Shown here: positions 1 through 9,445 of the stretch, one piece after another
Position numbering within the stretch: the first letter of the stretch is position 1
How the letters are laid out: the number at the start of each line of letters is the position of its first letter
Source: Bacteroidota bacterium
GTDB taxonomy: Bacteria; Bacteroidota; Bacteroidia; UKL13-3
Assembly (NCBI GenBank): GCA_027487835.1
Contig: JAIYCU010000019.1
Coordinates: 89,395-153,394 of the forward strand
Reading direction: 5' to 3'
DNA length: 64,000 nucleotides
Program-made: the position numbers and the translations under genes
Notes under the pieces: model-generated
Databases searched by the model: none
What the model saw: only the letters and a program-made list of their open reading frames with translations
What the model was told of the DNA's origin: nothing

Positions 1-2
1 CC

Positions 3-1961
3 ATTGCCGAAGGCCTTGCCCATAGAATTGTGAGCGGAGATGTGCCTGAGAATCTAAAAAGCAAAAGGGTTTACTCATTAGACATGGGCTCTTTAATAGC
101 AGGTGCCAAATACAAAGGGGAGTTTGAAGAACGCTTGAAAGCCGTTATAAAGGAAGTCATTGGCAGTGATGGCGATATTGTTTTATTTATAGATGAGATT
201 CATACCTTAGTAGGTGCTGGTGGCGGTGGAGAAGGTGCCATGGATGCAGCCAATATTCTTAAACCTGCTTTGGCCCGTGGCGAATTAAGAGCCATTGGAG
301 CAACTACTTTGGCAGAATACCAACGATACATTGAAAAAGACAAAGCCTTAGAAAGAAGGTTTCAAAAGGTATATGTAGAGGAACCTGATACCGAAGCAGC
401 CATTTCTATCTTGCGTGGTTTGAAAGAGCGATACGAAGTGCACCATAAGGTGCGTATCAAGGATGAAGCAATTATTGCTGCAGTAGAACTCTCTCAGCGC
501 TATATCTCAGATAGATTTTTGCCAGACAAAGCCATTGATTTAATGGATGAAGCTGCATCTAAATTACGTTTAGAAATTGATTCGGTGCCCGAAGAAATCG
601 ACCAAATGAATCGACGCATCATGCAGTTGGAGATTGAAAGAGAAGCCATCAAACGCGAGGGCAACGATGCCAAAGTAAATGAATTGAGCAAAGAAATTGC
701 CAACTTACAAGAAGAATGTAATGCTGTTAAAGCCATATGGCAAAGCGAGAAATTGTTGGTAGATGGCATTCAGCTAGCCAAACAAGATATAGAAAATTTA
801 AGGGTTGAAGCCGAGCAAGCCGAGCGTGCAGGTGATTTTGGTAAAGTAGCAGAGATTAGATATGGCCGCATCAAAGAGGCAGAGGCCAAGGTAATCGAAT
901 TAAAAGAAAAGCTGCAATCGCAACAAACCAACAAAGCCATGGTAAAGGAAGAAGTGGACAGCGAAGACATTGCCGATGTGGTGAGTCGCTGGACCGGCAT
1001 TCCAATTACCCGCATGTTGCAAAGTGAAAGAGAAAAGTTATTGCACCTAGAAGCCGAATTACACAAACGTGTGGTGGGTCAGGAAGAGGCTATCTCTGCC
1101 ATTTCTGATGCCATTAGAAGAAGCAGAGCGGGTTTGTCTGACCCTAAGAAACCCATAGGCTCGTTTATCTTTTTGGGAACTACCGGTGTGGGCAAAACAG
1201 AATTGGCCAAAGCCTTAGCAGGATTTTTATTTAACCAAGAAGATGCCCTTGTGCGCATAGACATGAGCGAATACCAAGAGAAACATACGGTGAGCAGACT
1301 AATTGGTGCCCCTCCGGGATATGTGGGTTATGAAGAAAGTGGTCAGTTAACCGAAGCCATAAGAAGAAGACCTTATTCGGTAGTATTGTTAGATGAGATA
1401 GAAAAAGCCCATCCAGATGTGTTTAATATTTTGTTGCAAGTATTGGATGATGGTCGATTAACGGATAACAAAGGCAGAACGGCTAATTTTAAAAATACCA
1501 TCATCATCATGACCAGCAATATTGGTTCGCACCTGATCCAAGAAAAGTTTGAGAAATACACCGACGCCAATAAAGAGGAAGTGATGGCCGAGGCAAAAAC
1601 AAGTGTGATGGAATTATTAAAACGCAGCATCCGACCAGAGTTCTTGAACCGAATTGATGATGTAGTAATGTTTACCCCACTGACCCGTGAGGATGTAAGA
1701 AGAATTGTGGATTTACAATTTATAGACATACAGGCTAAATTAAGCGAGCAAGGAATAAGTATTACGGCAACAGATGAAGCCTTAGATTGGTTATCACAAT
1801 TGGGATACGACCCACAATATGGTGCACGTCCTTTGAAACGAGTTATCCAAAGAAAGATACTCAATGAATTGAGCAAAGAAATTCTGATGGGTACAATTAA
1901 AAAGGATTCTAAGATTGAAGTGCAGTTAGATAAGAGCAATCAATTTAGGTTTGTGAATTAG
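3..1961 (+). CDS. clpB: ATP-dependent disaggregase ClpB, C-terminal three quarters (5' end outside window)
   Basis: Hexameric cytosolic AAA+ chaperone that works with DnaK/DnaJ to pull apart aggregated proteins. The frame is open to the window edge and starts with residues aligning to IVEGLAQRI of ClpB, just after the first Walker A motif, so roughly 210 N-terminal residues are missing. Visible: first pore loop KYKGEFEER, first Walker [10 protein letters not shown], the long charged coiled-coil middle domain (about residues 190-310 of the visible part), second Walker [10 protein letters not shown], second pore loop [12 protein letters not shown] and second Walker [12 protein letters not shown]. 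The middle domain separates it from ClpA and ClpC. A GTG at 30 opens a long frame but is internal, not the true start. No terminator hairpin follows; a heptanucleotide repeat does. Confidence 0.97.
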   Translation: MAEGLAHRIVSGDVPENLKSKRVYSLDMGSLIAGAKYKGEFEERLKAVIKEVIGSDGDIVLFIDEIHTLVGAGGGGEGAMDAANILKPALARGELRAIGATTLAEYQRYIEKDKALERRFQKVYVEEPDTEAAISILRGLKERYEVHHKVRIKDEAIIAAVELSQRYISDRFLPDKAIDLMDEAASKLRLEIDSVPEEIDQMNRRIMQLEIEREAIKREGNDAKVNELSKEIANLQEECNAVKAIWQSEKLLVDGIQLAKQDIENLRVEAEQAERAGDFGKVAEIRYGRIKEAEAKVIELKEKLQSQQTNKAMVKEEVDSEDIADVVSRWTGIPITRMLQSEREKLLHLEAELHKRVVGQEEAISAISDAIRRSRAGLSDPKKPIGSFIFLGTTGVGKTELAKALAGFLFNQEDALVRIDMSEYQEKHTVSRLIGAPPGYVGYEESGQLTEAIRRRPYSVVLLDEIEKAHPDVFNILLQVLDDGRLTDNKGRTANFKNTIIIMTSNIGSHLIQEKFEKYTDANKEEVMAEAKTSVMELLKRSIRPEFLNRIDDVVMFTPLTREDVRRIVDLQFIDIQAKLSEQGISITATDEALDWLSQLGYDPQYGARPLKRVIQRKILNELSKEILMGTIKKDSKIEVQLDKSNQFRFVN

Positions 1962-1962
1962 T

Positions 1963-2032
1963 CCATGGTCGATAGTCGATGGACCATGGTGTATAAATGG
2001 ACTATGGTCTATGGACCATTGACCATCGACCC
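1963..2032. repeat. Degenerate 7-bp tandem repeat (GGWCYAT-like)
   Basis: Starts one base after the clpB stop. It reads as CCAT, GGTCGAT, AGTCGAT, GGACCAT, GGTGTAT, AAAT, GGACTAT, GGTCTAT, GGACCAT, TGACCAT, CGACC: eight clear 7-base units plus partial ones. The arms CCATGGTC (1963-1970) and GACCATGG (1982-1989) can form a hairpin, so it may also act as a terminator, though no T-run follows. Confidence 0.7.
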
Positions 2033-2110
2033 CTCCATACAACCGCAGCAGAAAATAATCTGACTCTTAGTTGAGTTCTTATTATCTTCACCCTTTTAAT
2101 TGCATTACTT

Positions 2111-5100
2111 ATGGCTGCCTTGCTTAGAACGCTTTTTCTCTTGCTAGTGTCTCAAACTTTGCTCGCGCAAACGCTTCGGTTCAGCCCGAAAGAAGCTTAT
2201 ACCTATTATTACAAACTAGATTCTGCAAGGCTTGCGTTCATAATGAAACAAGGGTTAATAGATACTACGTACCTATTTACTCAAAAAGCGGATAGCAGTT
2301 TAGCTGCAAATGCAAAACTAAAGCCTGGTTATTATTTATTAGCCAGTAGGGCTGGTAAAGGTGCCAATTTAAGTGTGCAACAGGTATCGTATTTTAATTT
2401 TTCTTATGTGGCCTATAATGATAAGGTGGAAGTTAAAGTAATGGATACAGCCTATGCCACACCAACTCAACTTGCGTTTTATGTAAATGGGAAGCCCCTT
2501 GATAAAGACACTACTTGCAATTGCTACTTGCTGCCACTCCAAAAAAAGTCTCATACTGTTTATGTTTCGGATGGTAAAAACTTTGAGTTTGCACGATTTA
2601 ATTTCTCTAGTGATATTCAATCAAGCCATAGAAGCAATTCCAATGCATATAGCAGCTCAAAAACCTATAGCTATGGATATGCATTGTGCAATCAACCCAT
2701 TTATAAGCCCAAAGATTCAGTTAAAACAAAGGCCTATTTACTTTGGGATGAAGGCGAGCCTGTAAAAGGAAAGGTAGGCATTTATTTATATGCCAATTAT
2801 TTTAAACAAAGGGTTTTGATTAAGCAGGTGAACCCCGTTTCGCCAGGCGCTTATATCTTAGATTTTAAACTGGCCGATTCCTTAAAAATTGACCAAACCT
2901 ACTCGCTGCAATACATTGATAGAGAAGGAACCTTGCTAAGAACCATTTCCTTTAAACTAGAAGATTATAAACTAAGAAGTAATACGTATGAAGCCTTTTT
3001 AAGTAAAACAAAATTCTATAAAGGAGAAGCGGTTCAGGTGCAAGTGCGCGCTTTAGATATTAATGGTTTGCCCTTACCAAATGCCAATGTGAAGGCTAAG
3101 TTTTCTATTAGGCATTTGCGAAATTTTACAGGAACCAAAGCTTTTGTTCCAGAAGAATGGTATCAAAATTTGTATGAAACTGCTGTGCCTGTGGAGAGCA
3201 ATGGTCCAACCTTAATTACTTTGCCAGATAGCATCTTAATAGATTTTGATGCCACCTTAACTGCAGAAATTCTTGTAACCGATGTATCAGGTGAATCAAA
3301 GTTTTTTAAGCTCGATTTTGAAAAGGTGCAAGATTCTGTGTATTACCTTATGTCTTTAAAGCAGGATGGTTTGGTGCATGCTTCTTGCATCAATTTAGGA
3401 AAGCCAGAAAGCAAGTACATGAAGCTTAGGTATAAAGTTGGCAATTATCTTCTGGATAGCAGTTGGATAGTATTGCCTGCTAAAATTGCCCTGCATCAGT
3501 TTGCCAACAATGCTGAGTTATTAGATAGTTCAGGAAAGCTAATTGCCAATTGTGGTTTGCACAGAAAGCAAGATTATATTGCTTTTGATGGCTATCGAAA
3601 ACCGGGCGAAATAAGCATTGCCTTGTACAATCCTTCGGCTTTAAATATGCACATACAATTGTTTAGGGGCAAACAAAAAGTGATAGATTTTTATGGCGAT
3701 TCTTTTAGTTTTCAGCAAAAAGATACCTCGCGTTTTTCTTATCATTTAATTTATAGCTTACAAGTTCAAGATGGTTTTTTTGTTGAAGAAAGAACCTTTC
3801 CTTTCTTAGATAAAACCATTGAAATTACACATAATATTCCCCAAGAAATTTATCCTGGTCAGACGGTTGCGGTAGATGTAAAGCTAAGTTTGCCCAACCG
3901 CAAGCCAGCCGCAGATGTAAACCTAACTGCTTATGCTATAAATGCCCAGTTTGGCGAAAATTACCAACCTGCATTAGCCAATTTTAATAGCCAAGTTCCA
4001 CCTTTATTAGAAAGGCAGCAAACAGGTTTTGAGCGTTTGCCTTATAGCTATATTAACCGGTTTTTTGAACGCTTATCTTATACCACTTTGCTAAAGGCCG
4101 GACTCCTAACGCAAGCAGATTACCGCTTAATGTATCCCAATGAAGATTGGGTGGTGATAAAAGATTCTACCTACCAAGTATCGCCTGAGGTGCTGCCAAT
4201 GGTGGTGGCCAATGGTGCGCGTATACCAGTTTATGCAATTTTGGTAGATGGTCACTTTGTGGCATTGAGAAATCTTTCTCAATCACCCGATTTCCCAATT
4301 TTACTAAGTGCAGGTGCACATCAATTGTCGGTTCGTACCCAAACGGCTTGGTTTCATTTACCTAAGTTTCGGTTTGAACCAAACCAGCATTATGTAATGA
4401 GTTTTGATACCTTGTGTTTGCCTGAAGGCATCGTTAAAGTTCCTAGGAGTAGCAAAATGAAGTTTAGTGAAGAAGAAATTGATTCCATTAAAAGTAGTTT
4501 GCTCTTTTTTGAACCCGGAAACATGATGGGTGCTAAAGAAAACATTCGCTTTAAGCAAGGTGTGATTGAAATGCCATTTTCACAGTATGCGTTTATTAGC
4601 ATAAGTGAAAATGATCAACCTGGTAAATGGGCTTATGGTCCCTTTAAGGCCAACGATTCAATTCAGGTGATGAAGGGAGAACAATTGGTGCAAACGTTTT
4701 GGTTCAACCCTAAAAAACATTATACCTATTACCAAAACAAAATAATTGGGCAAGAGGCCTCTAGCTTGAGCATCGATTTTAATACATTTTACTTTCAAAC
4801 TGCTCATGCCGATTTTTATAGTAAATACAATACTTATGATAAGGTGCCAACAACCTATGCTGTTTCAGAGCCTTTAATAGAGGAAGGCATATCGGAAAAG
4901 CTGTATGAAGAAAAATGTAATTTTTCACAATCCTATGTTCCAGATGGCATTAATTTTCCTTTTAGTTTGCACCTAATTGGCGGGCATGCCTCAAATTTAT
5001 TTCAAGGATTTATTTACAATGAGAGCAGTCCAAGAAAGAGTATTTCATTGCCTACTTTTTTTCAAAGTGATGTAGGTAGAAAAATAAGTTTTGCTTCAGG

Positions 5101-8100
5101 AAAGCATACCTTTTATTTGATTGATTTTAACAGGCAGTTAATGGTTTTTACCTTAGAAGAGCAAGTCCAAATTGGGGCTTGGTATATGCGATTAAGTGAA
5201 GAAGATTTTAACCAACCTTGTGACTTAATTAACCCAATGGTGGCGCTTACACGGCAGTTGGTAGAGGCCGCCAATGCCAATGAAGCTAATCAGATTACGT
5301 ATAGGGTAGCCGATTATGTGTCTAAGATTAAGCTACCAAAGTATGAAGTAAACAAAACAGAGTCGGCTGCCGAGGTTTGGGGCTTTGTTACCAAAGACGA
5401 AGGCGCCAGTCTTTCTGATGTGGTAATCACCTTAGAGCAAAATGGCATTATCAAAGGCATTTCCTTTTCGGATGTGAGTGGCGGTTTTTTGTTTAAGGAT
5501 ATGGAGCCAGGCATTTATGAATTGCGCTTTACTAGGTTTGGTTCATGCATTACCATTTTACAAAATTTAAAGGTTGCCAAGCAAAGCAGTGTGCAGCTAA
5601 AAGTAGATTTAAAACTATGTGGCTTTTCTGATGAAAATGGTAGAATGGTGCCATCTATCTTTTTTGCTAGAAAGAAAATTGATGTGGAAAAGGAAATGCA
5701 AGTAGCCAATAGCAATTTGTTTAGTGAGAAGGTATATGAGAAACCTATGCCAGGAACTGGGGGCGTAAAGGGAAAAATTATAGACATAAAAGTACAATCC
5801 GCTTTGGCTTATGTGACGATTACGTTAATTAATAAGAAAAGTAAGAAGTATAATACCGTTACCAATGATAACGGCGAGTTTATGATTCGTAATTTGGCAC
5901 CCGGCACTTATAGGTTAATAGCTAATTTTGTTGGGTATAGGAGTGTGGTGATTGAAGATATAGAGGTGTTTGCTTCAGAAGACCGATTGGTAAGCTTTGC
6001 CATGGAAGAGAGTAACCAACTGCTGCAAGAGGTGATGGTGGTCAATAGGAAAATGTCACCTGAAAATTCAATGTTGGCGGCACCTTCTCATTCAATTGAA
6101 AGATTATCAGGGCAAACAATGGGTGTTGAATCAAGATCTGGCGGAACACCAGTTTTTCGCGGTGCTAGGGCAGAAGGCACAGCCTATTATGTTGATGGAG
6201 TGCGGATGTCTGCTGGCTATAATTCGGCTCCTCTAAATAACATCAACTCCTCTTTAAGCATAGACAATATAGATTTGTTTAAAGCCAATCAGCGTGCCCG
6301 CATGTATGAAATGGTAAACAACCAAAATATAAAATCTGAGCGCGACGAGTTTAAAGATTATGGGTATTGGGTACCCAACTTGGTGAGCGATAAAAAGGGA
6401 GAAGCCCATTTTACCATTACTTTTCCAGATAATATTACACGCTGGCAAAATTATATCGTTGCCATGAATGCGCGCTTAGATAATAAATTGGTGGTGTTTG
6501 ATACCCGTTCTTTTAAACCCTTAATGGCCCAACTTTACTTGCCACGGTTTGCCATAGAAGGGGATAGCATGGTTGCAGAAGGTGCAGTAAATAACTATTC
6601 GGGCGACAGTATTTCATTGCAATTGTCGTTTCAGTTAAATGACTCTACAGTAAAGCAACAGCCTGTTTTAATAGGAGCAGGTTATCGCTTAACACATGGA
6701 TTTAAGTTTGGGTCGAACCAAAACCCATTAATTGGCTTTCAACTAAGCACCGATTTTGGATACAAAGATGCAGAGAAACGAAGTGTTCCTGTTTTTCCAA
6801 ATGGCATCATGAGCGCCGATGTTTCTAAAGCTGTCCTCAGGGGTGATAGCAGTTGGGAATTCACTACAGATAGTATCGGCGAAAGTGAATTGAGCATTTC
6901 AAATACCTTTACTCAATTGCTCAAAGAAGAAATTGAGAAGCTCCAAAACTATGCGTATGGCTGCGTTGAGCAAACAACCTCTAAACTCTCCGCCCTTTTA
7001 ATAGAAAAGAGTTTAAACAAGCTTATTGGAGATACCTTTACCAAAGACAATATGGTGAAACTTTGCTTAAACAGGCTTGCCGACCAGCAGCACAGAAATG
7101 GCGGTTGGGGCTGGTTTAGAGACGGTCATGGCGAAGTTTGGATTAGCCATTATGTAATGAAAACCCTTTGGAAAGCCAAGCAAATGGGCTATGCAACAGA
7201 GGCTGTGGGCAAAGGCATAAGTTTCTTTCAAAAGAACTTAGCTTCCTTTTCTACAAGCGATAGAATCTTGGCCATGGATATTTTGTTTTTATATAAAGTA
7301 GAATTCGACCTCAACCAATTTTTGAGAAGCTTAGACGAGGCTACTTTAAATGAAACAGATAGGTTACGCCTTAATTTATTAAAGCAACAAATGGGAGAGC
7401 CCAGTTTTGCTGGCTATTTGTTTAGCGATTTAAAAATGAACAAAGACAGCAGCATTTGGTGGAATTACAGTGGAAGAGGAATGTATCAATCTACCTTTAG
7501 TAATACCTTGTTGGCCTATGAATTGTTAAAAGGCAGCGAAACCCCTACATGGATTTTAAAGGGCGTAAAACAATACTTCTTGCGCGAGAAATTGTTTGGC
7601 ACCTTGCAAGGGCTAAACACTTTAGATGCGGCCCGTATCATAGAAATGTTTGCCATAGAAATGTCATTAGAAGAAAAGGGAACACTTAAAACAAGCTTGT
7701 CTTTAAACAATATTCCTTTAGCCAATCAATCGCCTGCAAGGTACCCATTGGCCAAGCATACAAAGTATATCTTAAGCCATCAAGGGCCAAGAACATTTGT
7801 TCAGGTAAACCGACGGTATTGGAACAGCCAACCGCAAGCAGATAGCAATAAGTTTGTGATTAGTACCAAGTTTTTGCAAGAGAAAAAAGAAGTACAGTTG
7901 CTCAAGCAAAATGTACCCTTGCTATACACTGTGAGCATTCAATCAAAGCAAGATGTAGAATTTATTTTGGTTAAAATTCCAATTCCTGCCTCTTGCGAGT
8001 ATGCTGATAAACCTAGCTTTCCGGGTGCAGTAGAAGTTAGTTACCATAAAAATGAAGTATGGGTTTTTTACCGCAGCATGGCAAAAGGTACAAAGGTTTT

Positions 8101-8221
8101 AAGTTTTCGGCTTGAACCAAGATTTGGGGGCAGTTATACTTTGCTACCTGTTCAAATTGAGCAAATGTATGAGCCCGATCAAAGAGGTAACAATGAAGTG
8201 AAAAGGGTAGAGGTGAGGTAG
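2111..8221 (+). CDS. Alpha-2-macroglobulin-like protein with carboxypeptidase-regulatory and TonB-plug-like regions
   Basis: Very large secreted protein (2036 aa) with a Sec signal peptide ending near LLAQ (residue 20). The first ~1080 residues look like stacked macroglobulin beta-sandwich domains. Two carboxypeptidase-regulatory-like beta-sandwiches follow (about 1087-1165 and 1215-1300), then a stretch resembling a TonB-receptor plug (about 1310-1400, with FRGARAEG and YYVDGVRM). The alpha-2-macroglobulin core resumes (YWVPNLVSDKKGEAHF near 1420). The thioester motif GCVEQ has Cys1618 and Gln1621, followed by the helical thioester-domain ring. Family knowledge: these proteins trap attacking proteases by covalent thioester chemistry; a protective envelope role here is inference. 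Location could be periplasm or outer-membrane surface. It ends 3 bp from the convergent cupin gene. Confidence 0.85.
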   Translation: MAALLRTLFLLLVSQTLLAQTLRFSPKEAYTYYYKLDSARLAFIMKQGLIDTTYLFTQKADSSLAANAKLKPGYYLLASRAGKGANLSVQQVSYFNFSYVAYNDKVEVKVMDTAYATPTQLAFYVNGKPLDKDTTCNCYLLPLQKKSHTVYVSDGKNFEFARFNFSSDIQSSHRSNSNAYSSSKTYSYGYALCNQPIYKPKDSVKTKAYLLWDEGEPVKGKVGIYLYANYFKQRVLIKQVNPVSPGAYILDFKLADSLKIDQTYSLQYIDREGTLLRTISFKLEDYKLRSNTYEAFLSKTKFYKGEAVQVQVRALDINGLPLPNANVKAKFSIRHLRNFTGTKAFVPEEWYQNLYETAVPVESNGPTLITLPDSILIDFDATLTAEILVTDVSGESKFFKLDFEKVQDSVYYLMSLKQDGLVHASCINLGKPESKYMKLRYKVGNYLLDSSWIVLPAKIALHQFANNAELLDSSGKLIANCGLHRKQDYIAFDGYRKPGEISIALYNPSALNMHIQLFRGKQKVIDFYGDSFSFQQKDTSRFSYHLIYSLQVQDGFFVEERTFPFLDKTIEITHNIPQEIYPGQTVAVDVKLSLPNRKPAADVNLTAYAINAQFGENYQPALANFNSQVPPLLERQQTGFERLPYSYINRFFERLSYTTLLKAGLLTQADYRLMYPNEDWVVIKDSTYQVSPEVLPMVVANGARIPVYAILVDGHFVALRNLSQSPDFPILLSAGAHQLSVRTQTAWFHLPKFRFEPNQHYVMSFDTLCLPEGIVKVPRSSKMKFSEEEIDSIKSSLLFFEPGNMMGAKENIRFKQGVIEMPFSQYAFISISENDQPGKWAYGPFKANDSIQVMKGEQLVQTFWFNPKKHYTYYQNKIIGQEASSLSIDFNTFYFQTAHADFYSKYNTYDKVPTTYAVSEPLIEEGISEKLYEEKCNFSQSYVPDGINFPFSLHLIGGHASNLFQGFIYNESSPRKSISLPTFFQSDVGRKISFASGKHTFYLIDFNRQLMVFTLEEQVQIGAWYMRLSEEDFNQPCDLINPMVALTRQLVEAANANEANQITYRVADYVSKIKLPKYEVNKTESAAEVWGFVTKDEGASLSDVVITLEQNGIIKGISFSDVSGGFLFKDMEPGIYELRFTRFGSCITILQNLKVAKQSSVQLKVDLKLCGFSDENGRMVPSIFFARKKIDVEKEMQVANSNLFSEKVYEKPMPGTGGVKGKIIDIKVQSALAYVTITLINKKSKKYNTVTNDNGEFMIRNLAPGTYRLIANFVGYRSVVIEDIEVFASEDRLVSFAMEESNQLLQEVMVVNRKMSPENSMLAAPSHSIERLSGQTMGVESRSGGTPVFRGARAEGTAYYVDGVRMSAGYNSAPLNNINSSLSIDNIDLFKANQRARMYEMVNNQNIKSERDEFKDYGYWVPNLVSDKKGEAHFTITFPDNITRWQNYIVAMNARLDNKLVVFDTRSFKPLMAQLYLPRFAIEGDSMVAEGAVNNYSGDSISLQLSFQLNDSTVKQQPVLIGAGYRLTHGFKFGSNQNPLIGFQLSTDFGYKDAEKRSVPVFPNGIMSADVSKAVLRGDSSWEFTTDSIGESELSISNTFTQLLKEEIEKLQNYAYGCVEQTTSKLSALLIEKSLNKLIGDTFTKDNMVKLCLNRLADQQHRNGGWGWFRDGHGEVWISHYVMKTLWKAKQMGYATEAVGKGISFFQKNLASFSTSDRILAMDILFLYKVEFDLNQFLRSLDEATLNETDRLRLNLLKQQMGEPSFAGYLFSDLKMNKDSSIWWNYSGRGMYQSTFSNTLLAYELLKGSETPTWILKGVKQYFLREKLFGTLQGLNTLDAARIIEMFAIEMSLEEKGTLKTSLSLNNIPLANQSPARYPLAKHTKYILSHQGPRTFVQVNRRYWNSQPQADSNKFVISTKFLQEKKEVQLLKQNVPLLYTVSIQSKQDVEFILVKIPIPASCEYADKPSFPGAVEVSYHKNEVWVFYRSMAKGTKVLSFRLEPRFGGSYTLLPVQIEQMYEPDQRGNNEVKRVEVR
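4371..4380 (+). repeat. GGTTYRAACC dispersed motif, copy 1
   Basis: GGTTTGAACC with flanks TTTC and AAAC, inside the alpha-2-macroglobulin gene, encoding RFEPN. Confidence 0.85.
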
Positions 8222-8224
8222 AAA

Positions 8225-8728
8225 TTAATGCGTCAACTTGTCAATAATAACTGCATGTTGCGGGTAGGCCTTTTGTAATGCTTCTTTGTTTGCCAACTCA
8301 AAATCTGCGAAATCAAAGCCTGGTGCAACAGTGCAGCCAACCAAGCTAAAGCCATATTTTACTTCGCAACGAGAGCCAAACCAACTGCCTGCTGGGATGG
8401 TTAATTGAAATTGCTCACCTGCTTCCAAGTTTCTTCCCAATTGATGCCGTATAAGTTGGCCATTTAAATTGATTTCGTAAATACTCAAAGTGGCCCCATC
8501 ATAAAAATGCCAAGTTTCATCGCTGGCAATTCTATGGAAAGCACTAAACTGACCTTCCTCTAACATAAAGTAAATTGCAGTGCCAAAGGGTCTTGCTGCT
8601 GCAAAGCCCGCTGGCAAGGCTTCATGTGGAATTAGGTTGGCACTTCTATATACCTCCTTAAAAGAGCCACCTTCAACGTGTCGGGTCAACCCTAATTTTT
8701 CTAAATAATAGGCTACTTTATTTTGCAT
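8225..8728 (-). CDS. Cupin superfamily protein, DUF985/YML079w-like
   Basis: A 167-aa single-domain cupin of the DUF985 family. The family N-terminus (YLEKLGLTRHVEGGSFKEVYRS) is obvious, followed by the beta-barrel motifs HRIASDETWHFYDG and LTIPAGSWFGSR. Relatives are dimeric barrels without an agreed substrate; some resemble sugar epimerases or isomerases, so I assign no reaction. The stop is 3 bp from the convergent alpha-2-macroglobulin gene. It is the last gene of a tight leftward operon (M23 peptidase, MerR regulator, gldC, this gene), starting 2 bp after the gldC stop. The sequence does not explain why it is linked to gldC. Confidence 0.88.
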   Translation of the reverse strand: MQNKVAYYLEKLGLTRHVEGGSFKEVYRSANLIPHEALPAGFAAARPFGTAIYFMLEEGQFSAFHRIASDETWHFYDGATLSIYEINLNGQLIRHQLGRNLEAGEQFQLTIPAGSWFGSRCEVKYGFSLVGCTVAPGFDFADFELANKEALQKAYPQHAVIIDKLTH

Positions 8729-8730
8729 AT

Positions 8731-9099
8731 TTAGTGCTTATGGTCGTCTCCAAATACTTTAACCTTATGACCAAATTGGTGGGCAAACTCGCGCATTTCT
8801 TCTGCTACTTCTTTATTATTAGTGGCGCGCTCAAAAGTGTCAGCCATGGTGGCTAGGGTTTGAAACATAAATAAATTCATCTCCTCAACATTCATGTCTT
8901 GGGTCCATAAATCTATGCGAAGTGCATTTTGCTGTAAGCCATCAAATATACTTAACATCATGCCTTTTGCCTGCTCTTTGCCAGCAAAATCAGCATCATC
9001 AGCATCCCACTCAAGGTTAATGGGTAAATTCTCTTTGTCTAAATGAACATCAATTCTAATCTGTGAAGTTTTAACAACTTCTTTTTTTGCTTCACTCAT
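8731..9099 (-). CDS. gldC: Gliding motility protein GldC
   Basis: A 122-aa protein with the GldC pattern: a basic N-terminus, a short beta-strand region (IRIDVHLDKENLP), then GMMLSIFDG, ALRIDLWTQDM, VEEMNLFMFQTL and MADTFERATN. GldC is required for full gliding in Flavobacterium, accompanies the GldB/T9SS machinery, and probably resembles an export chaperone in fold. There is no signal peptide, so it should be cytoplasmic. It lies in an operon 4 bp downstream of the MerR gene and 2 bp before the cupin gene. Many non-gliding Bacteroidota keep gldC, so it does not by itself prove gliding, but it fits the T9SS cargo proteins elsewhere in the window. Confidence 0.88.
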   Translation of the reverse strand: MSEAKKEVVKTSQIRIDVHLDKENLPINLEWDADDADFAGKEQAKGMMLSIFDGLQQNALRIDLWTQDMNVEEMNLFMFQTLATMADTFERATNNKEVAEEMREFAHQFGHKVKVFGDDHKH

Positions 9100-9103
9100 G
9101 TTT

Positions 9104-9439
9104 TTATTCTGGTAATTGGTTTTTTATTTCAACAAGAAACCCTCGTAGCTTGTTTAGTTTTTCTTTAATTTCATCAATATTGGCTTTGGCATTGCCTTCT
9201 TTTAATCGCTCGTTTGCCCCTTGCAGGGTAAATCCTTCCACTTTAACTAAATGGTAAATGCGTTGCAAAAGTTGAATGTCTTTTTGGGCAAATTTTCTAG
9301 TTCCGCCTTCTGTTTTATGTGGCTTAAGTTGCGGGAATTCCTTCTCCCAAAAGCGAATAACAGATGGGCTAAGCTTTAATATTTCTGCCACTTCTCCGAT
9401 AGAAAAATGGGTTTTCTCAATTTCATCCGAATGTTTCAT
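9104..9439 (-). CDS. MerR-family transcriptional regulator
   Basis: Small regulator (111 aa) carrying only the MerR winged-helix DNA-binding domain: HFSIGEVAEILKLSPSVIRFW (about residues 11-31), then GGTRKFAQKDIQLLQRI. A short leucine-rich helix ends the protein, probably for dimerisation. No effector-binding domain or metal-binding cysteines are present, so the inducer cannot be read from the sequence. It sits between an M23 peptidase and gldC with 4-6 bp gaps. Similar minimal MerR proteins occur near M23 peptidase and alaS in other Bacteroidota. Its target may be the palindrome in the divergent alaS/M23 promoter region, but that is inference. Confidence 0.88.
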   Translation of the reverse strand: MKHSDEIEKTHFSIGEVAEILKLSPSVIRFWEKEFPQLKPHKTEGGTRKFAQKDIQLLQRIYHLVKVEGFTLQGANERLKEGNAKANIDEIKEKLNKLRGFLVEIKNQLPE

Positions 9440-9445
9440 AAGATG

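Noticed and set aside
770..1066. Antisense reading frames inside clpB and other long genes
   Set aside because: They are shadows of strongly conserved genes in other frames and show no family features.
30..1961. clpB starting at the GTG at position 30
   Set aside because: The frame is open to the window edge and the residues before it align with ClpB, so the real start is upstream.
1967..2032. Start of a mobile element or MITE after clpB
   Set aside because: No target-site duplication or terminal inverted repeats outside the heptamer units can be seen.
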